Origin: Dehalococcoidia bacterium
GTDB lineage: Bacteria > Chloroflexota > Dehalococcoidia > Lucifugimonadales > Lucifugimonadaceae
Reading direction: 5' to 3'
DNA: 61,353 nucleotides
Assembly: GCA_028285005.1 (NCBI GenBank)
Contig: JANQQP010000045.1
Location: 1 to 61,353 of the forward strand
In this document: one piece after another, positions 1 to 8,129 of the stretch
Position numbering within the stretch: the stretch's first letter is position 1
How the letters are laid out: each line of letters starts with the position of its first letter
Made by a program: the position numbers and the translations under genes
The notes under the pieces: generated by a model
The model's database searches: none
Told to the model about the DNA's origin: nothing
The model's input: the letters and a program-made list of their open reading frames with translations, nothing else

Positions 1-327
1 CATCTCGCCAATCACCCGGCTCTCCACCTCCGCCTTCGTCAGCTTGTGCAGCTCGTTTTCGATGTCGGTAACCATCTTAGAAATGGCTCCAACCTCCAAA
101 GGCCTTTTGGCACAAGCGGTCCGCAGGCTGCCCTCCAGCTTGTCCCTGGAGAACGGCTCAGTCCTGCCGTCGGTCTTGGCTACCAGCAGAGGCATCGTGT
201 GCACTCGCTCATAGGTCGTAAACCTGAGCTCGCACCTGGCGCACTCCCTGCGCCTTCGAATGCCATCAGGAGATTCCCGCGAGTCGATGACGCGCGATTC
301 CTCATGACCACAGAATGGGCAGTTCAT
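1..327 (-). CDS. nrdR: Transcriptional repressor NrdR (partial, C-terminus off the left edge)
   Basis: NrdR represses ribonucleotide reductase genes by sensing ATP/dATP through an ATP-cone and binding paired 16-bp operators. The reading frame is open to base 1 and gives 109 of the usual ~150 residues. It starts MNCPFCGHEESRVIDSR and carries the zinc-ribbon cysteines C3, C6, C29 and C32, then RFTTYER and the start of the ATP-cone (KTDGRTEPFSRDKL). The start at 327 is the conserved family start. Operator-like sites lie in its own upstream region (447-494), which suggests autoregulation. The gene has no stop inside the window. Identification is firm from the N-terminal signature. Confidence 0.95.
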   Translation of the reverse strand, partial: MNCPFCGHEESRVIDSRESPDGIRRRRECARCELRFTTYERVHTMPLLVAKTDGRTEPFSRDKLEGSLRTACAKRPLEVGAISKMVTDIENELHKLTKAEVESRVIGEM

Positions 328-446
328 GCGCCCTGATGCCTCCAAGAAAACCAGGGCCCAGAGACAGGCTGGTGAGCCGCGGACACGGCTCGGACCCGGG
401 ACGGTTCACCACCGAAATGGCTGGCCGGGCGGGTGATCCTGACTAT

Positions 447-494
447 CCACTACCTGTGGTGCGCATGTCAAGGCGCATCCACAAGATGTAGGGC
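447..494. promoter_or_regulatory. Tandem NrdR boxes upstream of nrdR
   Basis: Two similar 15-16 bp words, CCACTACCTGTGGTG (447-461) and CCACAAGATGTAGGG (479-493), start 32 bp apart, about three helical turns. Known NrdR targets carry paired 16-bp palindromic boxes with this phasing. They lie just downstream of the -10 box at 520-525 on the minus strand, where a bound repressor would block nrdR transcription. Assignment rests on spacing, resemblance to the Actinobacteria/Chloroflexota-type box and the adjacent nrdR gene. Confidence 0.65.
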
Positions 495-519
495 CGATTT
501 CAGTTTACGTTAAGGGAAT

Positions 520-525
520 ATTATA
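520..525 (-). promoter_or_regulatory. -10 box of the nrdR promoter
   Basis: Read on the minus strand, 525-520 is a perfect TATAAT in otherwise GC-rich DNA. No good TTGACA-like -35 is seen at 16-18 bp. Transcription would begin near 513 and run through the two NrdR boxes into nrdR. Confidence 0.5.
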
Positions 526-708
526 CCTCGAAAACAGGGTCTCAGGCCACTTTGTGACACGCTTCACTCGCAGTTCAGGCTTTTCGCAAGGCCAGTTCAG
601 GTCTGCAAGTTCCCGGCCGGTTGGGGTAGTCGGAAGAAGCGACGGATTCTGGGCGCTGTGAAACCATGAAAATGACCTCGTTTTCGACTTTTTAGCCAGA
701 GCCGCCAA

Positions 709-724
709 CCACAAGATGTAGTGG
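709..724. promoter_or_regulatory. Third, near-perfect NrdR box
   Basis: CCACAAGATGTAGTGG is the best palindrome of the three. Its arms extend to CAACCAC/GTGGTTG (706-727). It lies about 185 bp upstream of the nrdR promoter and just past the 3' end of the neighbouring gene. I see no convincing partner box 31-32 bp away on either side. It could act as a remote site for looping or as a remnant of a lost target gene. Confidence 0.5.
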
Positions 725-781
725 TTGCCAACTTGCGGTTCCGTGTAGGCGGATGGGGTTACTGGACACCGTTAGGAGGGT

Positions 782-1468
782 TCAGTCTTCCAACCACGGG
801 AAGTTGTCCGGATTGGCTTCGACTCGCTTCACCAGAGTGTCGAGGTCGTGGCCGTTGATCTGGTCGAGGAATGGGAAGTCCGCGGGTTCCACAGCGATCT
901 TGGCCAACGGCTTTACCTCACTGAAACTACGCCAGTGTGCCGTCTCGGTTTCTAGTCCCGTGTGTCTGGATTTCCCTCCTGCCGCCCTTTCGAAACCGTC
1001 ACGCGGCAGAACGTAGATCGTGCCCGATCTCCACGGCTTCTCAGCCAGCGCATCGGCGTTTATCGAGAAGTAGTAGTAGGGAGCGCTGCTGCCGTCCGGC
1101 CCGATCATCCGGAAACAGGCGTTCAAAAGGGAGAGCCGGTACCGCTCTCGATCCATAACCGCGAAGAAGGTCGCCCATATCCCGTCCGATGACGCGTAGA
1201 CCGCCTTCTGATCACCGAAGTCCTCACTCGACTCGGACTGACGCGGCTCAAACTCGGAGATCTCCGGGTCACCCGTGCCGTGCAGCAGCACGTCTTTTAG
1301 GTCGCCGAGGTAGGCAAGGAAATGCCACTTGGGCGCCGAGCAGGCGTACTTGATCGTTTCACCCGCACCTACGGCAATCTGCTCATTGAACAGCTCATCG
1401 AACTCCGCCGTCTCAGCCGAACCGAGACCGGGCTCTGGGCGTCGCAGATAGTAGGGCGGAAGTGGCAT
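782..1468 (-). CDS. Uncharacterised 228-residue protein, possible ADP-ribosyltransferase-like fold
   Basis: I do not recognise the family with certainty. The protein is soluble, with no signal peptide or membrane helix. Visible motifs are LHGTG (residues 62-66), VYASSDGIWATFF (90-102) and a late GTIYVLPRDGFER (149-161). An early H-G-T, a middle Y-A-S and a late glutamate recall the H-Y-E arrangement of PARP-like transferases, but this is only a visual resemblance. It is the third gene of a minus-strand set behind a stand-alone adenylation domain and a carrier protein, 70 bp after the latter. A role with that pair is inferred from position only. Confidence 0.55.
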   Translation of the reverse strand: MPLPPYYLRRPEPGLGSAETAEFDELFNEQIAVGAGETIKYACSAPKWHFLAYLGDLKDVLLHGTGDPEISEFEPRQSESSEDFGDQKAVYASSDGIWATFFAVMDRERYRLSLLNACFRMIGPDGSSAPYYYFSINADALAEKPWRSGTIYVLPRDGFERAAGGKSRHTGLETETAHWRSFSEVKPLAKIAVEPADFPFLDQINGHDLDTLVKRVEANPDNFPWLED

Positions 1469-1538
1469 TTGTCTTTCTCGGCCAGGGGGAGACGCTCAAT
1501 TGGTAGGCGAGGGCGCCAAGTGTTGGATCCGACGCAGA

Positions 1539-1781
1539 TTAACTCTCAGTTTCGATGAACGCCGCCATGCTGCGCACAGTCCGGAAGTGCTCGAGGTCCA
1601 TCTTCTCCGGTGTCACCTTCACGCCCCAGTGCCGCTCAATGAGGAACATAAGGTTCACCAGTGCCACGGAGTCGAGGATCTCCTCGCTGAGCAGGTCTGT
1701 TTCGGCAGAAGGGATGCTGACATTCAGCTCCTCGGGCAGGACGTTGAGAAGCTGGTCGATGATGTCTTGTGCGGTTGTCAT
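1539..1781 (-). CDS. Acyl/peptidyl carrier protein (DltC-like)
   Basis: An 80-residue four-helix carrier protein. It contains ILDSVALVNL at residues 35-44, where Ser38 is the expected phosphopantetheine site. Such proteins tether an activated amino or acyl group on the CoA-derived arm. The gene starts 47 bp after the adenylation-domain gene on the same strand, so the two very likely form a loading pair like DltA/DltC or a minimal NRPS unit. The arm would be attached by a holo-ACP synthase such as the acpS gene at 36688-37071. No thioesterase or condensation domain is seen here, so the final acceptor is unknown. Confidence 0.85.
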   Translation of the reverse strand: MTTAQDIIDQLLNVLPEELNVSIPSAETDLLSEEILDSVALVNLMFLIERHWGVKVTPEKMDLEHFRTVRSMAAFIETES

Positions 1782-1828
1782 CTGGGATGAAGGCTCACTT
1801 ATCTGAGCGCACTCGGCTACGAACCGGC

Positions 1829-3472
1829 TCAGGACGAAGATTGTACTTGTGACTCGAACCGCTCTCGTAAGGCTACGCGGTCGATCTTGCCGGCCGGGTT
1901 GCGGGGCAGGGCATCGTAGCTCTCCCAGCGAGCCGGGATCATGTACTCGGGCAGCTGATCACGCAGCCTGGCTGTGATCTCCTGCGGACCAAAGCCGTTT
2001 TGCGCTTGCGTCGCGTATGCGCAACAGATCACTTTGCCCTCGAAGCCATCTGACGCCACGGCTACTGTTGCCGACTCCACAAGCTCGTCGATGCCGGCCA
2101 GAGCGGCCTCAATCTCGCCCAGCTCGATTCGGTAGCCCCGGCTCTTGATCTGTGCGTCCGTCCGACCAACGAAATGGGTCAGCCCTTCGGCGTCCATGAA
2201 CGCGAGGTCGCCCGTTCTGTAGAGGCGCTCTGGCAGGCCGTGACCAGAGTCGCCGAGGGGCGTAATAAACGCCTCGGCCGTCCTCTCTTCATCACGCCAG
2301 TAGCCCCTGCTCAGCCCAATGCCGCCGATGTACAGGTCGGCTGTGACACCGGCGTCCACCGGCTGCAGGCTCTCGTCCAGCAAGTGCAGCGACTCACCAT
2401 CGCATGCCAGCCCGATCGGCACATCGTCGTTCGCCGAAGCCGGAGCTTCAGGAACCGTGAAGTAGCTGCTTGCGATCGTTGTCTCTGTCGGCCCGTAGAG
2501 GTTGGTGAACTGCACGTGCGGCAACTGCTGCATAAGGTAGACCAGCGCGGGCGTTGGTAGCACCTCGCCACACCAGAGCACTCGTTTCAGATCAGGAAAA
2601 TCACCTCTTTCAACAACGCCAAACTTGAACATGAAGTTCAGCACTGACGGCACCGAAAACCATTGCGTGATGCGGCTGTCGCGTATGAAATCGGCTATTC
2701 CAGTCGGCAGCAGACTGGCGGTCGCCGGAACCAGATGCAGCTCCGCTCCCGCGTAAAACGTCCCGAAAAGGTCGTAGACAGAAAGGTCGAAGTGCAGCGC
2801 CGTGTGGCCTGAGAGTCGGTCCTCCGTGCTGACGGCGAAGTAGCGGTTGGCCCACGCTACGAACGCCTCGACATTGTCATGCGAGATCGGCACGCCTTTC
2901 GGCTGACCGGTAGAGCCAGACGTGAACAGGATGTAGGCGACGTCTTCGGGCCTTGAAGAGACCTCAAGCGCCGAATCCGGCTGCGCCTCGATTTCGCCGG
3001 CGGAGAATGAGCCCACGCCGCTCCAGTCGGGGAGTGCTTCGCCGTCAACCAGGCCAATCACGAACTCTCGGTCGAATAGATCGAGTGCTGAATGCAACGT
3101 CTTCAGCGCCGACTCCGATGCCAGCACGACCGACGGCTCACATGCCTTTACGATCCGCGCGAGTCGTGCTGGCGGACTCGACATGTCGAGCGGCGTGTAG
3201 ATGCAACCAGCCTTCAAAACGCCGGCAACCGCTACGATCGCGTCAATCGACTTCGGGATGGCGATGCAGACTCGGTTGCCCTTGTCGCATCCAGCATTGA
3301 CAAGCGCCCGTGCCATCCGGTTGCTGCGCTGCTCCAGCTCGCCATAAGTAATCCTGACGTACCCGTCGACAACCGCAACCGCCTCAGGCCGGTTTTCCGC
3401 CTGTCGGGTGATGCTTTCGTGTAGAAGAGGTGCCATGGGCGGTGTTATCAGCGCCTGAATCAGTGTCGACAT
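1829..3472 (-). CDS. Stand-alone amino-acid adenylation enzyme (DltA/NRPS A-domain type)
   Basis: A 547-residue ANL-superfamily ligase that activates an amino acid as AMP-ester and loads it on a carrier protein. Core motifs are all present: A3 FTSGSTGQPKGVP (183-195), A4 HFDLSVYD (227-234) with the aspartate that binds an alpha-amino group, A5 NLYGPTE (324-330), A7 YRTGD (418-422), A8 GYRIELGEIE (446-455) and the A10 lysine in NPAGKIDR (K529). I chose 3472 as start because MSTLIQ leads into the conserved fold. An open frame continues to 3757, but that extension is low-quality and overlaps the divergent GNAT gene. It pairs with the carrier protein downstream. The substrate is not resolved. Confidence 0.88.
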   Translation of the reverse strand: MSTLIQALITPPMAPLLHESITRQAENRPEAVAVVDGYVRITYGELEQRSNRMARALVNAGCDKGNRVCIAIPKSIDAIVAVAGVLKAGCIYTPLDMSSPPARLARIVKACEPSVVLASESALKTLHSALDLFDREFVIGLVDGEALPDWSGVGSFSAGEIEAQPDSALEVSSRPEDVAYILFTSGSTGQPKGVPISHDNVEAFVAWANRYFAVSTEDRLSGHTALHFDLSVYDLFGTFYAGAELHLVPATASLLPTGIADFIRDSRITQWFSVPSVLNFMFKFGVVERGDFPDLKRVLWCGEVLPTPALVYLMQQLPHVQFTNLYGPTETTIASSYFTVPEAPASANDDVPIGLACDGESLHLLDESLQPVDAGVTADLYIGGIGLSRGYWRDEERTAEAFITPLGDSGHGLPERLYRTGDLAFMDAEGLTHFVGRTDAQIKSRGYRIELGEIEAALAGIDELVESATVAVASDGFEGKVICCAYATQAQNGFGPQEITARLRDQLPEYMIPARWESYDALPRNPAGKIDRVALRERFESQVQSSS

Positions 3473-3608
3473 GACCTGCCAGCCGCAGCGCTGAGCCCAA
3501 CTTGCAGTGCATGTACCATTCGCTGGCGAACGAGTATACGGAGCATTAGTTGAGCAGCACGCACGTGACCGCGCTCCGCCACCGATAGCGATTATCCCCA
3601 CCACCACC

Positions 3609-4235
3609 GTGGAAATCACCACCGCAACCAGAGCCGACATCAAGCCGCTCGGAGCGATCCTCGCAGAGGTGTTCGAGCACTCGCCGATCATGGCGCACGT
3701 GATCCCGAACGAGGAGAAGCGCCTGCGCGTGAACCGCTGGCTCAACGAGCGGATCATCGACTACGGTCTCGCATATGGCACCGTCTACACCAACGAGAAT
3801 AAGACCGGCGCCGCGGTCTACCTGCCGGTCACAGGCAGGGCCATAACACTGCCGCGCCTCATTCGACTCGGTCTTCACCAGGCGCCGTTTCGCATGGGAC
3901 TACGCGGCATGAAGCGATTCCTGAGCTTCGCCTCGCTCACTGAAAAGGTGCACAAGCGGCACGTGACCGGAGACCACTATGTCGAACTTGCCGCCGGGGT
4001 CGACCGCTCCGCTTACGACTCACCGTTAGGCTCGGCGATGGCGATGACTGCTCTTGTCAAGGCGGGCACAGATGTCGCCGACCGCGCGGGCAAGGTTTGC
4101 TACACCGAGACCGTCTTTGAGAATGCAAAGGACTGGTACCTCGGCTTTGGGTATGAGGTCGTGGAGGAGCTGGACCTGCCGCACATCGGCCCCATGTGGG
4201 CGCTCGCCCGCAAACCCGTATCGGCGACTCACTGA
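3609..4235 (+). CDS. GNAT-family N-acetyltransferase, divergent acetyl-CoA motif
   Basis: A 208-residue acetyltransferase-like protein: the beta1-alpha1 region VEITTATRADIKPLGAI opens it and WYLGFGYEVVEE near residue 175 is the typical GNAT beta5/beta6 tail. The usual R/Q-x-x-G-x-G/A loop is replaced by a looser SPLGSAM, so activity could be altered. I favour the GTG at 3609 because the domain starts there; an ATG at 3507 would add 34 proline-rich residues of no clear fold. No Shine-Dalgarno is seen at either. It diverges from the adenylation gene and converges on the next GNAT with a 7-base overlap of the 3' ends. Confidence 0.75.
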   Translation: MEITTATRADIKPLGAILAEVFEHSPIMAHVIPNEEKRLRVNRWLNERIIDYGLAYGTVYTNENKTGAAVYLPVTGRAITLPRLIRLGLHQAPFRMGLRGMKRFLSFASLTEKVHKRHVTGDHYVELAAGVDRSAYDSPLGSAMAMTALVKAGTDVADRAGKVCYTETVFENAKDWYLGFGYEVVEELDLPHIGPMWALARKPVSATH

Positions 4236-4855
4236 GTCGCGATCTGCCTCTTCGCCTCGCGCCACATGTAGATGAAGCTCACTCCATCCTTTGTTGTGCG
4301 GTTCACCTCTCGAAAGCCGAACCGCTCATAGAGCCGCTTCCCGCCTTCAGAATCGGTCTCCAGGTACGCTCCCGACCCGACTGCATCAGCCCCATCGCAA
4401 AAATGCCTTAGTAGTGCCGAGCCAACTCCCTTGCCCTGGAACTCCGGTCTCACTCCAAGCACGGTCAGGTGCCGGTGCGGCCACTCAGGATGATTTCGCG
4501 ACGCCTCACGAGACAAAGCTGCGGCGGCCGGAAACCTTGTCCTCGTGGCGAGCATGGCATCGAACAAAAACCGAAAACTGGAGAGGCCTGACGGCTCGCA
4601 CTTCGGCGCTTCCGCCTGCATCATCGCCCCTGCTGGCCAGCCGCCTACCTCCGCCACGGTTCCAGACGTCTCCTTCGCCCTGACGATCGTCCGGTTCATC
4701 CGGATCAGCCGTGGCCGGACATCGCCGTCCCCAAAGATCAACCTCGAGATGCCGTTCGACGCGAACGCGTCGGCAAGAATCGCATCGGCCAGCGAGTAGT
4801 CGTCTCTGGTCATCGGCCTCAATGAGACCGAATCAGGTTGGTTATCTGCAATCAT
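4229..4855 (-). CDS. GNAT-family N-acetyltransferase
   Basis: A 208-residue acetyltransferase with a canonical acetyl-CoA site ([15 protein letters not shown]) and the C-terminal [11 protein letters not shown] strand of the GNAT fold. The substrate is unknown. The frame stays open to an upstream start at 4909, but that start sits in a family D repeat (around 4898-4920), so I use the ATG at 4855 ([10 protein letters not shown]), close to the first conserved strand [10 protein letters not shown]. The gene is tail-to-tail with the preceding GNAT and overlaps it by 7 bases. Both are 208 residues, though the sequences are not close. Confidence 0.82.
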   Translation of the reverse strand: MIADNQPDSVSLRPMTRDDYSLADAILADAFASNGISRLIFGDGDVRPRLIRMNRTIVRAKETSGTVAEVGGWPAGAMMQAEAPKCEPSGLSSFRFLFDAMLATRTRFPAAAALSREASRNHPEWPHRHLTVLGVRPEFQGKGVGSALLRHFCDGADAVGSGAYLETDSEGGKRLYERFGFREVNRTTKDGVSFIYMWREAKRQIATQ

Positions 4856-4895
4856 TGGCAGTCTGAGCGACCGATCAACTCCACCGTCACTCCGC

Positions 4896-5010
4896 TCGAG
4901 GTTCGACAAGCTCAGGATGGCACCAGCCTGTCATTCTGAACTTGATTCAGAGTCTCCTGCTCGCCGCAGATCAACGGTCAGGTCCCTCCGCGTTGGTCGG
5001 GATGACAATA
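4896..5010. repeat. Repeat cluster: family D word and family A unit
   Basis: A D word (GTTCGACAAGCTCAGGATGG, 4900-4919) is followed by a complete family A unit at 4929-5007. The unit begins TGTCATTCTGAACTTGATTC, has the ATTCTGAA/TTCAGA hairpin, and ends CGGGATGACA. It lies between the divergent GNAT and ilvD genes, so it sits inside their promoter region. Confidence 0.9.
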
Positions 5011-5120
5011 CGGACCAACTGCGGTCAATCGGTGATCCAGATGTAGTATTGCTTCAAGCATCCGGCCCAGATAGCCTCGAACTACATCAACAACGACATA
5101 CGAGCACCGCCAAACCTACC

Positions 5121-6851
5121 ATGACCAGCACCCAGGACCCGACCGAAAAGCTATCAGCACGAAGAGCAGAGAAGCGAGCCCCCGGCAAGTGGCGGTCGTG
5201 GGAGACGACTGAGGGCGTCGTCCGGGCACCACACCGCTCCATGATGCGAGCGATGGGCCTCAACGACGACGACATCAACGCCCCGTTCGTCGGCGTCGCC
5301 TCCACTCACAACGAGGTCACGCCCTGCAACGCAGGAATCAGGCCGCTGGTCGAGCAGATCAAGTACGGCGTCAGCGCAGCGTCGGGCACACCGTTTGAGT
5401 TCGGCACCATCACCGTCTCGGATGCGATTTCGATGGGCACTGAAGGCATGAAAGGTTCGCTCGTCTCCCGTGAGATCATCGCCGACTCCATCGAGACCGT
5501 CTGTTTCGCAGAGCGCTACGACGGCGTGGTCGCGGTCGCAGGCTGTGACAAGTCGCTGCCCGGCGCAATGATGGCCATCGCCCGTCTGAACATCCCTGGT
5601 GTCTTCGTCTACGGGGGCTCCATCCTTCCCGGCTCATTCCGAGGCGAGACACTGCAGATCCAGTCCGTCTTCGAAGCCGTTGGACGCCGCCAGTCCGGAG
5701 AGATCGACGACGAGGAGCTGCGGAACATCGAGACCCATGCCTGCCCCGGTCCTGGCGCTTGCGGCGGCATGTTCACCGCAAACACCATGTCTTCAATCGG
5801 CGAAGCGCTTGGCCTTTCGCTCCCCGGTAGCGCATCCGAGCCAAACGTCGACCAGCGAAAGCTCGAGTCCTCAAGGCGCGCCGGCCAGGCGGTCATGAAC
5901 CTCCTGCGCAAGAACATCCGGCCGAGCGACATCCTTACCCGCGAAGCGTTCGAAAACGCCGTCACACTCGTAGTCGCGATGGGCGGCTCGACGAACACGA
6001 CGCTTCACCTGCCCGCCATAGCGCACGAAGCTGGCATTGACCTCACGCTCGAAGACATCCACGAGATCTCGATGCGCACGCCGCTGCTCGCCGACATGAA
6101 ACCCGGTGGCAAGCACGTCATGTTCGACCTCGACCGCGTCGGCGGCGTGCCGTTGGTGATGAAGCGGCTCCTCGCTGCCGGCTTGCTCCACGGCGACTGC
6201 CTGACCGTTACCGGGAAGACGGTCGCTGAGAACCTGGCCGAGATAGAGGTTGACGACTCGGACAGGACCATCGTCGCAACCGTCGACAAGCCACTGTCGA
6301 AGACCGGCGGGCTTGTTGTCCTGCACGGCAACCTGGCGCCGGACGGCTGCGTGCTCAAAGTTGCCGGCCACCAGTTCGGCCAGATGTTCTCCGGCAAGGC
6401 GAAGGTGTTCGACCAGGAAGAGCAGGTGATGGAAGCTCTCGTCAAGCGAGAGATCGAAGCTGGCGACGTCATCATCATCCGCTACGAAGGCCCCAAGGGC
6501 GGCCCCGGCATGCGCGAGATGCTGTCGGTCACCGCGGCGCTGGTAGGGCAGGGCCTTGGCGAAAAGGTCTATCTCATTACCGATGGCCGTTTCTCAGGCG
6601 CGTCTCACGGTTCAATGATCGGCCACGTTGGACCCGAAGCCGCAGTCGGCGGTCCCATCGGCGCTGTTCAGAGTGGTGACGTCGTCGAGATCGACCTCGA
6701 CAAGTTCGAGCTTAACGTCCGCATCTCGGACGAAGAACTGAAGGCGCGTATGGACAAATGGCAGCCAAAGCCGCCGCCATACGACCGCGGCACGCTCGGC
6801 AAATACATCAAGCTCGTGCAGCCAGCAGCAAAGGGCGCCTACACCGGCTAA
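5121..6851 (+). CDS. ilvD: Dihydroxy-acid dehydratase
   Basis: Catalyses dehydration of 2,3-dihydroxy-3-methyl acids to 2-oxo acids, the third step of valine, leucine and isoleucine synthesis. The 576 residues match the family length. Iron-sulfur cysteines are visible in [20 protein letters not shown] and [16 protein letters not shown]; the C-terminal [10 protein letters not shown] is the IlvD/Edd signature. I start at 5121 ([11 protein letters not shown]). The open frame runs back to 4917, but that N-terminus ([13 protein letters not shown]) is only translated family A repeat. It is a single gene; no other ilv gene is nearby. Confidence 0.95.
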   Translation: MTSTQDPTEKLSARRAEKRAPGKWRSWETTEGVVRAPHRSMMRAMGLNDDDINAPFVGVASTHNEVTPCNAGIRPLVEQIKYGVSAASGTPFEFGTITVSDAISMGTEGMKGSLVSREIIADSIETVCFAERYDGVVAVAGCDKSLPGAMMAIARLNIPGVFVYGGSILPGSFRGETLQIQSVFEAVGRRQSGEIDDEELRNIETHACPGPGACGGMFTANTMSSIGEALGLSLPGSASEPNVDQRKLESSRRAGQAVMNLLRKNIRPSDILTREAFENAVTLVVAMGGSTNTTLHLPAIAHEAGIDLTLEDIHEISMRTPLLADMKPGGKHVMFDLDRVGGVPLVMKRLLAAGLLHGDCLTVTGKTVAENLAEIEVDDSDRTIVATVDKPLSKTGGLVVLHGNLAPDGCVLKVAGHQFGQMFSGKAKVFDQEEQVMEALVKREIEAGDVIIIRYEGPKGGPGMREMLSVTAALVGQGLGEKVYLITDGRFSGASHGSMIGHVGPEAAVGGPIGAVQSGDVVEIDLDKFELNVRISDEELKARMDKWQPKPPPYDRGTLGKYIKLVQPAAKGAYTG

Positions 6852-7023
6852 CGGCGGCCCGCTGAGGCGAATTCTTAGAACCTTCATCGTCGCCCGCGAA
6901 TACGTCCCAGGCTAGCCTCAGTTCATCCAGAGATTTCCGAAAATTCCCGTTCAATTCGTCAGTTTCGATGCAACTTTTCGCGCACCCTATCCGTATCTCT
7001 TATTGCACGGGGATAGAGGTACC

Positions 7024-7218
7024 ATGTTGCTGCTTACTGACTGTCTCAACTGTGGTTACAAACTCTCCACCGGCAGCGACCCGGACATCCGGGCGTTGAC
7101 TTGCATTGGGTGCGCCTTTCGAGTCGTGCTGCCGCGTAGCGCGTTCAAGATGACCGGCGACGAGATCGTTCACTCGGTAGAGGCTGAATTCGCCGCTCTA
7201 TTAGAGCGCTCGGGTTGA
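7024..7218 (+). CDS. Small zinc-ribbon protein
   Basis: A 64-residue protein with two CxxC pairs, CLNCGYKL near residue 7 and CIGCAF near residue 27, as in rubredoxin-like zinc ribbons. The tail is a short acidic helix. The ATG at 7024 follows AGAGGT and is preferred over the in-frame TTG at 7003. It precedes the cupredoxin lipoprotein by 48 bp, but no functional link can be read from sequence. The specific family is not recognised. Confidence 0.6.
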   Translation: MLLLTDCLNCGYKLSTGSDPDIRALTCIGCAFRVVLPRSAFKMTGDEIVHSVEAEFAALLERSG

Positions 7219-7266
7219 AAATCGGCAAACACATCTTGAAGGCACGGCTTCGGAAAGGAAGTCCAG

Positions 7267-7749
7267 ATGAGGCTGCGTGTTCTTTCACTGCTCGTTTTTT
7301 CCGTAGCCGTTGTAGCGGCCGCCTGTTCCGGCTCTGATCCAGATCCGACGGCCACAACCGCTCCCACCGCTACGACCGCCGCACAGTCGACTGCGACCAC
7401 CCCGGCGCAGGACGCAACCCAGGCCGGGATAAGCCTCGTAGAATGGGCGGTCGAACTTGAATCTACTGACCTGGCCGCCGGAACTCACACTTTTAACGTG
7501 GCCAACGATGGAACACTGCCGCACGAAGTGGTGATAATCAGGACAGACACGCCCGCCGACCAGTTTTCCGTTTCGGGAGGCGAGGCCGATGAAGAGGGAG
7601 CCGGCGAAATCATTGGTAGAGTCGACGACCTTGCAGCCGGGCAGTCCGGTTCTGTCACAGTCGATCTCGAAGCGGGCAACTACGCATTCATATGCAACGT
7701 GCCGGGACACTACACGCTGGGAATGACTACACAAGTGACCGTGAGGTAG
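7267..7749 (+). CDS. Cupredoxin-domain lipoprotein (blue-copper type)
   Basis: A 160-residue exported lipoprotein. It has a hydrophobic signal with lipobox VAAAC (Cys at residue 20), then a Thr/Ala-rich linker and a cupredoxin fold. Ligands of a type-1 copper site are visible: His in LPHEVVII, then Cys, His and Met in FICNVPGHYTLGM. It is probably an electron carrier on the outer face of the cell membrane, as in plastocyanin- or sulfocyanin-like proteins. A start ATG at 7267 follows GGAAAGGAAG, a strong ribosome site. The HTH gene starts 2 bp after its stop, so the two are co-transcribed. Confidence 0.88.
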   Translation: MRLRVLSLLVFSVAVVAAACSGSDPDPTATTAPTATTAAQSTATTPAQDATQAGISLVEWAVELESTDLAAGTHTFNVANDGTLPHEVVIIRTDTPADQFSVSGGEADEEGAGEIIGRVDDLAAGQSGSVTVDLEAGNYAFICNVPGHYTLGMTTQVTVR

Positions 7750-7751
7750 CG

Positions 7752-8072
7752 ATGGTCCAAAGCCAATCAACAACGAAATGGTTGAACCGCTGCGGAATGC
7801 TCGGAGACTCACTGCTCACTCTAGATCAGCAGCGAGTCGCCAGGCTCATCGCCAACGGCTCAACCGATGAAGAGATCGCTGAGTCGATGGAGATCAAGCT
7901 TCGGTCGGCCAAAGACCGGATTGCCGAGATCTACCAGACGCTCGGGCTCGGCGCGAAGACCAAATCGGCGAACAGGGTCTTGTTGACTCTCTGGGTTCAG
8001 GAAAAGCTGTCTGAGGGTCTTACCGCTGAGCAAGCGTTTGGGGTGCAGGCACAGCTTCGCAACCGGGTTTAG
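7752..8072 (+). CDS. LuxR/GerE-type helix-turn-helix protein
   Basis: A 106-residue protein whose middle, LLTLDQQRVARLIANGSTDEE to RIAEIYQTLGL, has the spacing of the GerE helix-turn-helix. There is no receiver or ligand domain, so it is a stand-alone DNA-binding domain with a short C-terminal extension (VLLTLWVQEKL...). The start at 7752 follows GAGGTAG by a few bases. The open frame continues upstream but overlaps the cupredoxin gene. Coupling to the copper protein suggests a shared regulatory or redox theme, which is inference. Confidence 0.75.
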   Translation: MVQSQSTTKWLNRCGMLGDSLLTLDQQRVARLIANGSTDEEIAESMEIKLRSAKDRIAEIYQTLGLGAKTKSANRVLLTLWVQEKLSEGLTAEQAFGVQAQLRNRV

Positions 8073-8129
8073 AATCGCAACCGCATACGCGGAGCGCACC
8101 AAACCCGAGACACTTCCGGAGCTTTAGCC

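Larger units (their letters stand above)
328..781. other. Gene-free stretch with NrdR operators and a minus-strand promoter
   Basis: This 454-base gap lies between nrdR and the next minus-strand gene. It holds a paired operator, a TATAAT -10 box and a third operator copy, each listed separately. A 69-codon TTG-started minus-strand frame at 505-714 begins inside the third operator and shows no recognisable motif, so I do not call it a gene. Confidence 0.6.

Noticed and set aside
505..714. 69-codon minus-strand frame next to nrdR
   Set aside because: Its TTG start lies inside the third NrdR-like palindrome, it covers the promoter side of nrdR and has no recognisable motif.
3473..3757. N-terminal extension of the adenylation enzyme
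   Set aside because: It overlaps the divergent GNAT and adds 95 residues with no place in the ANL fold.
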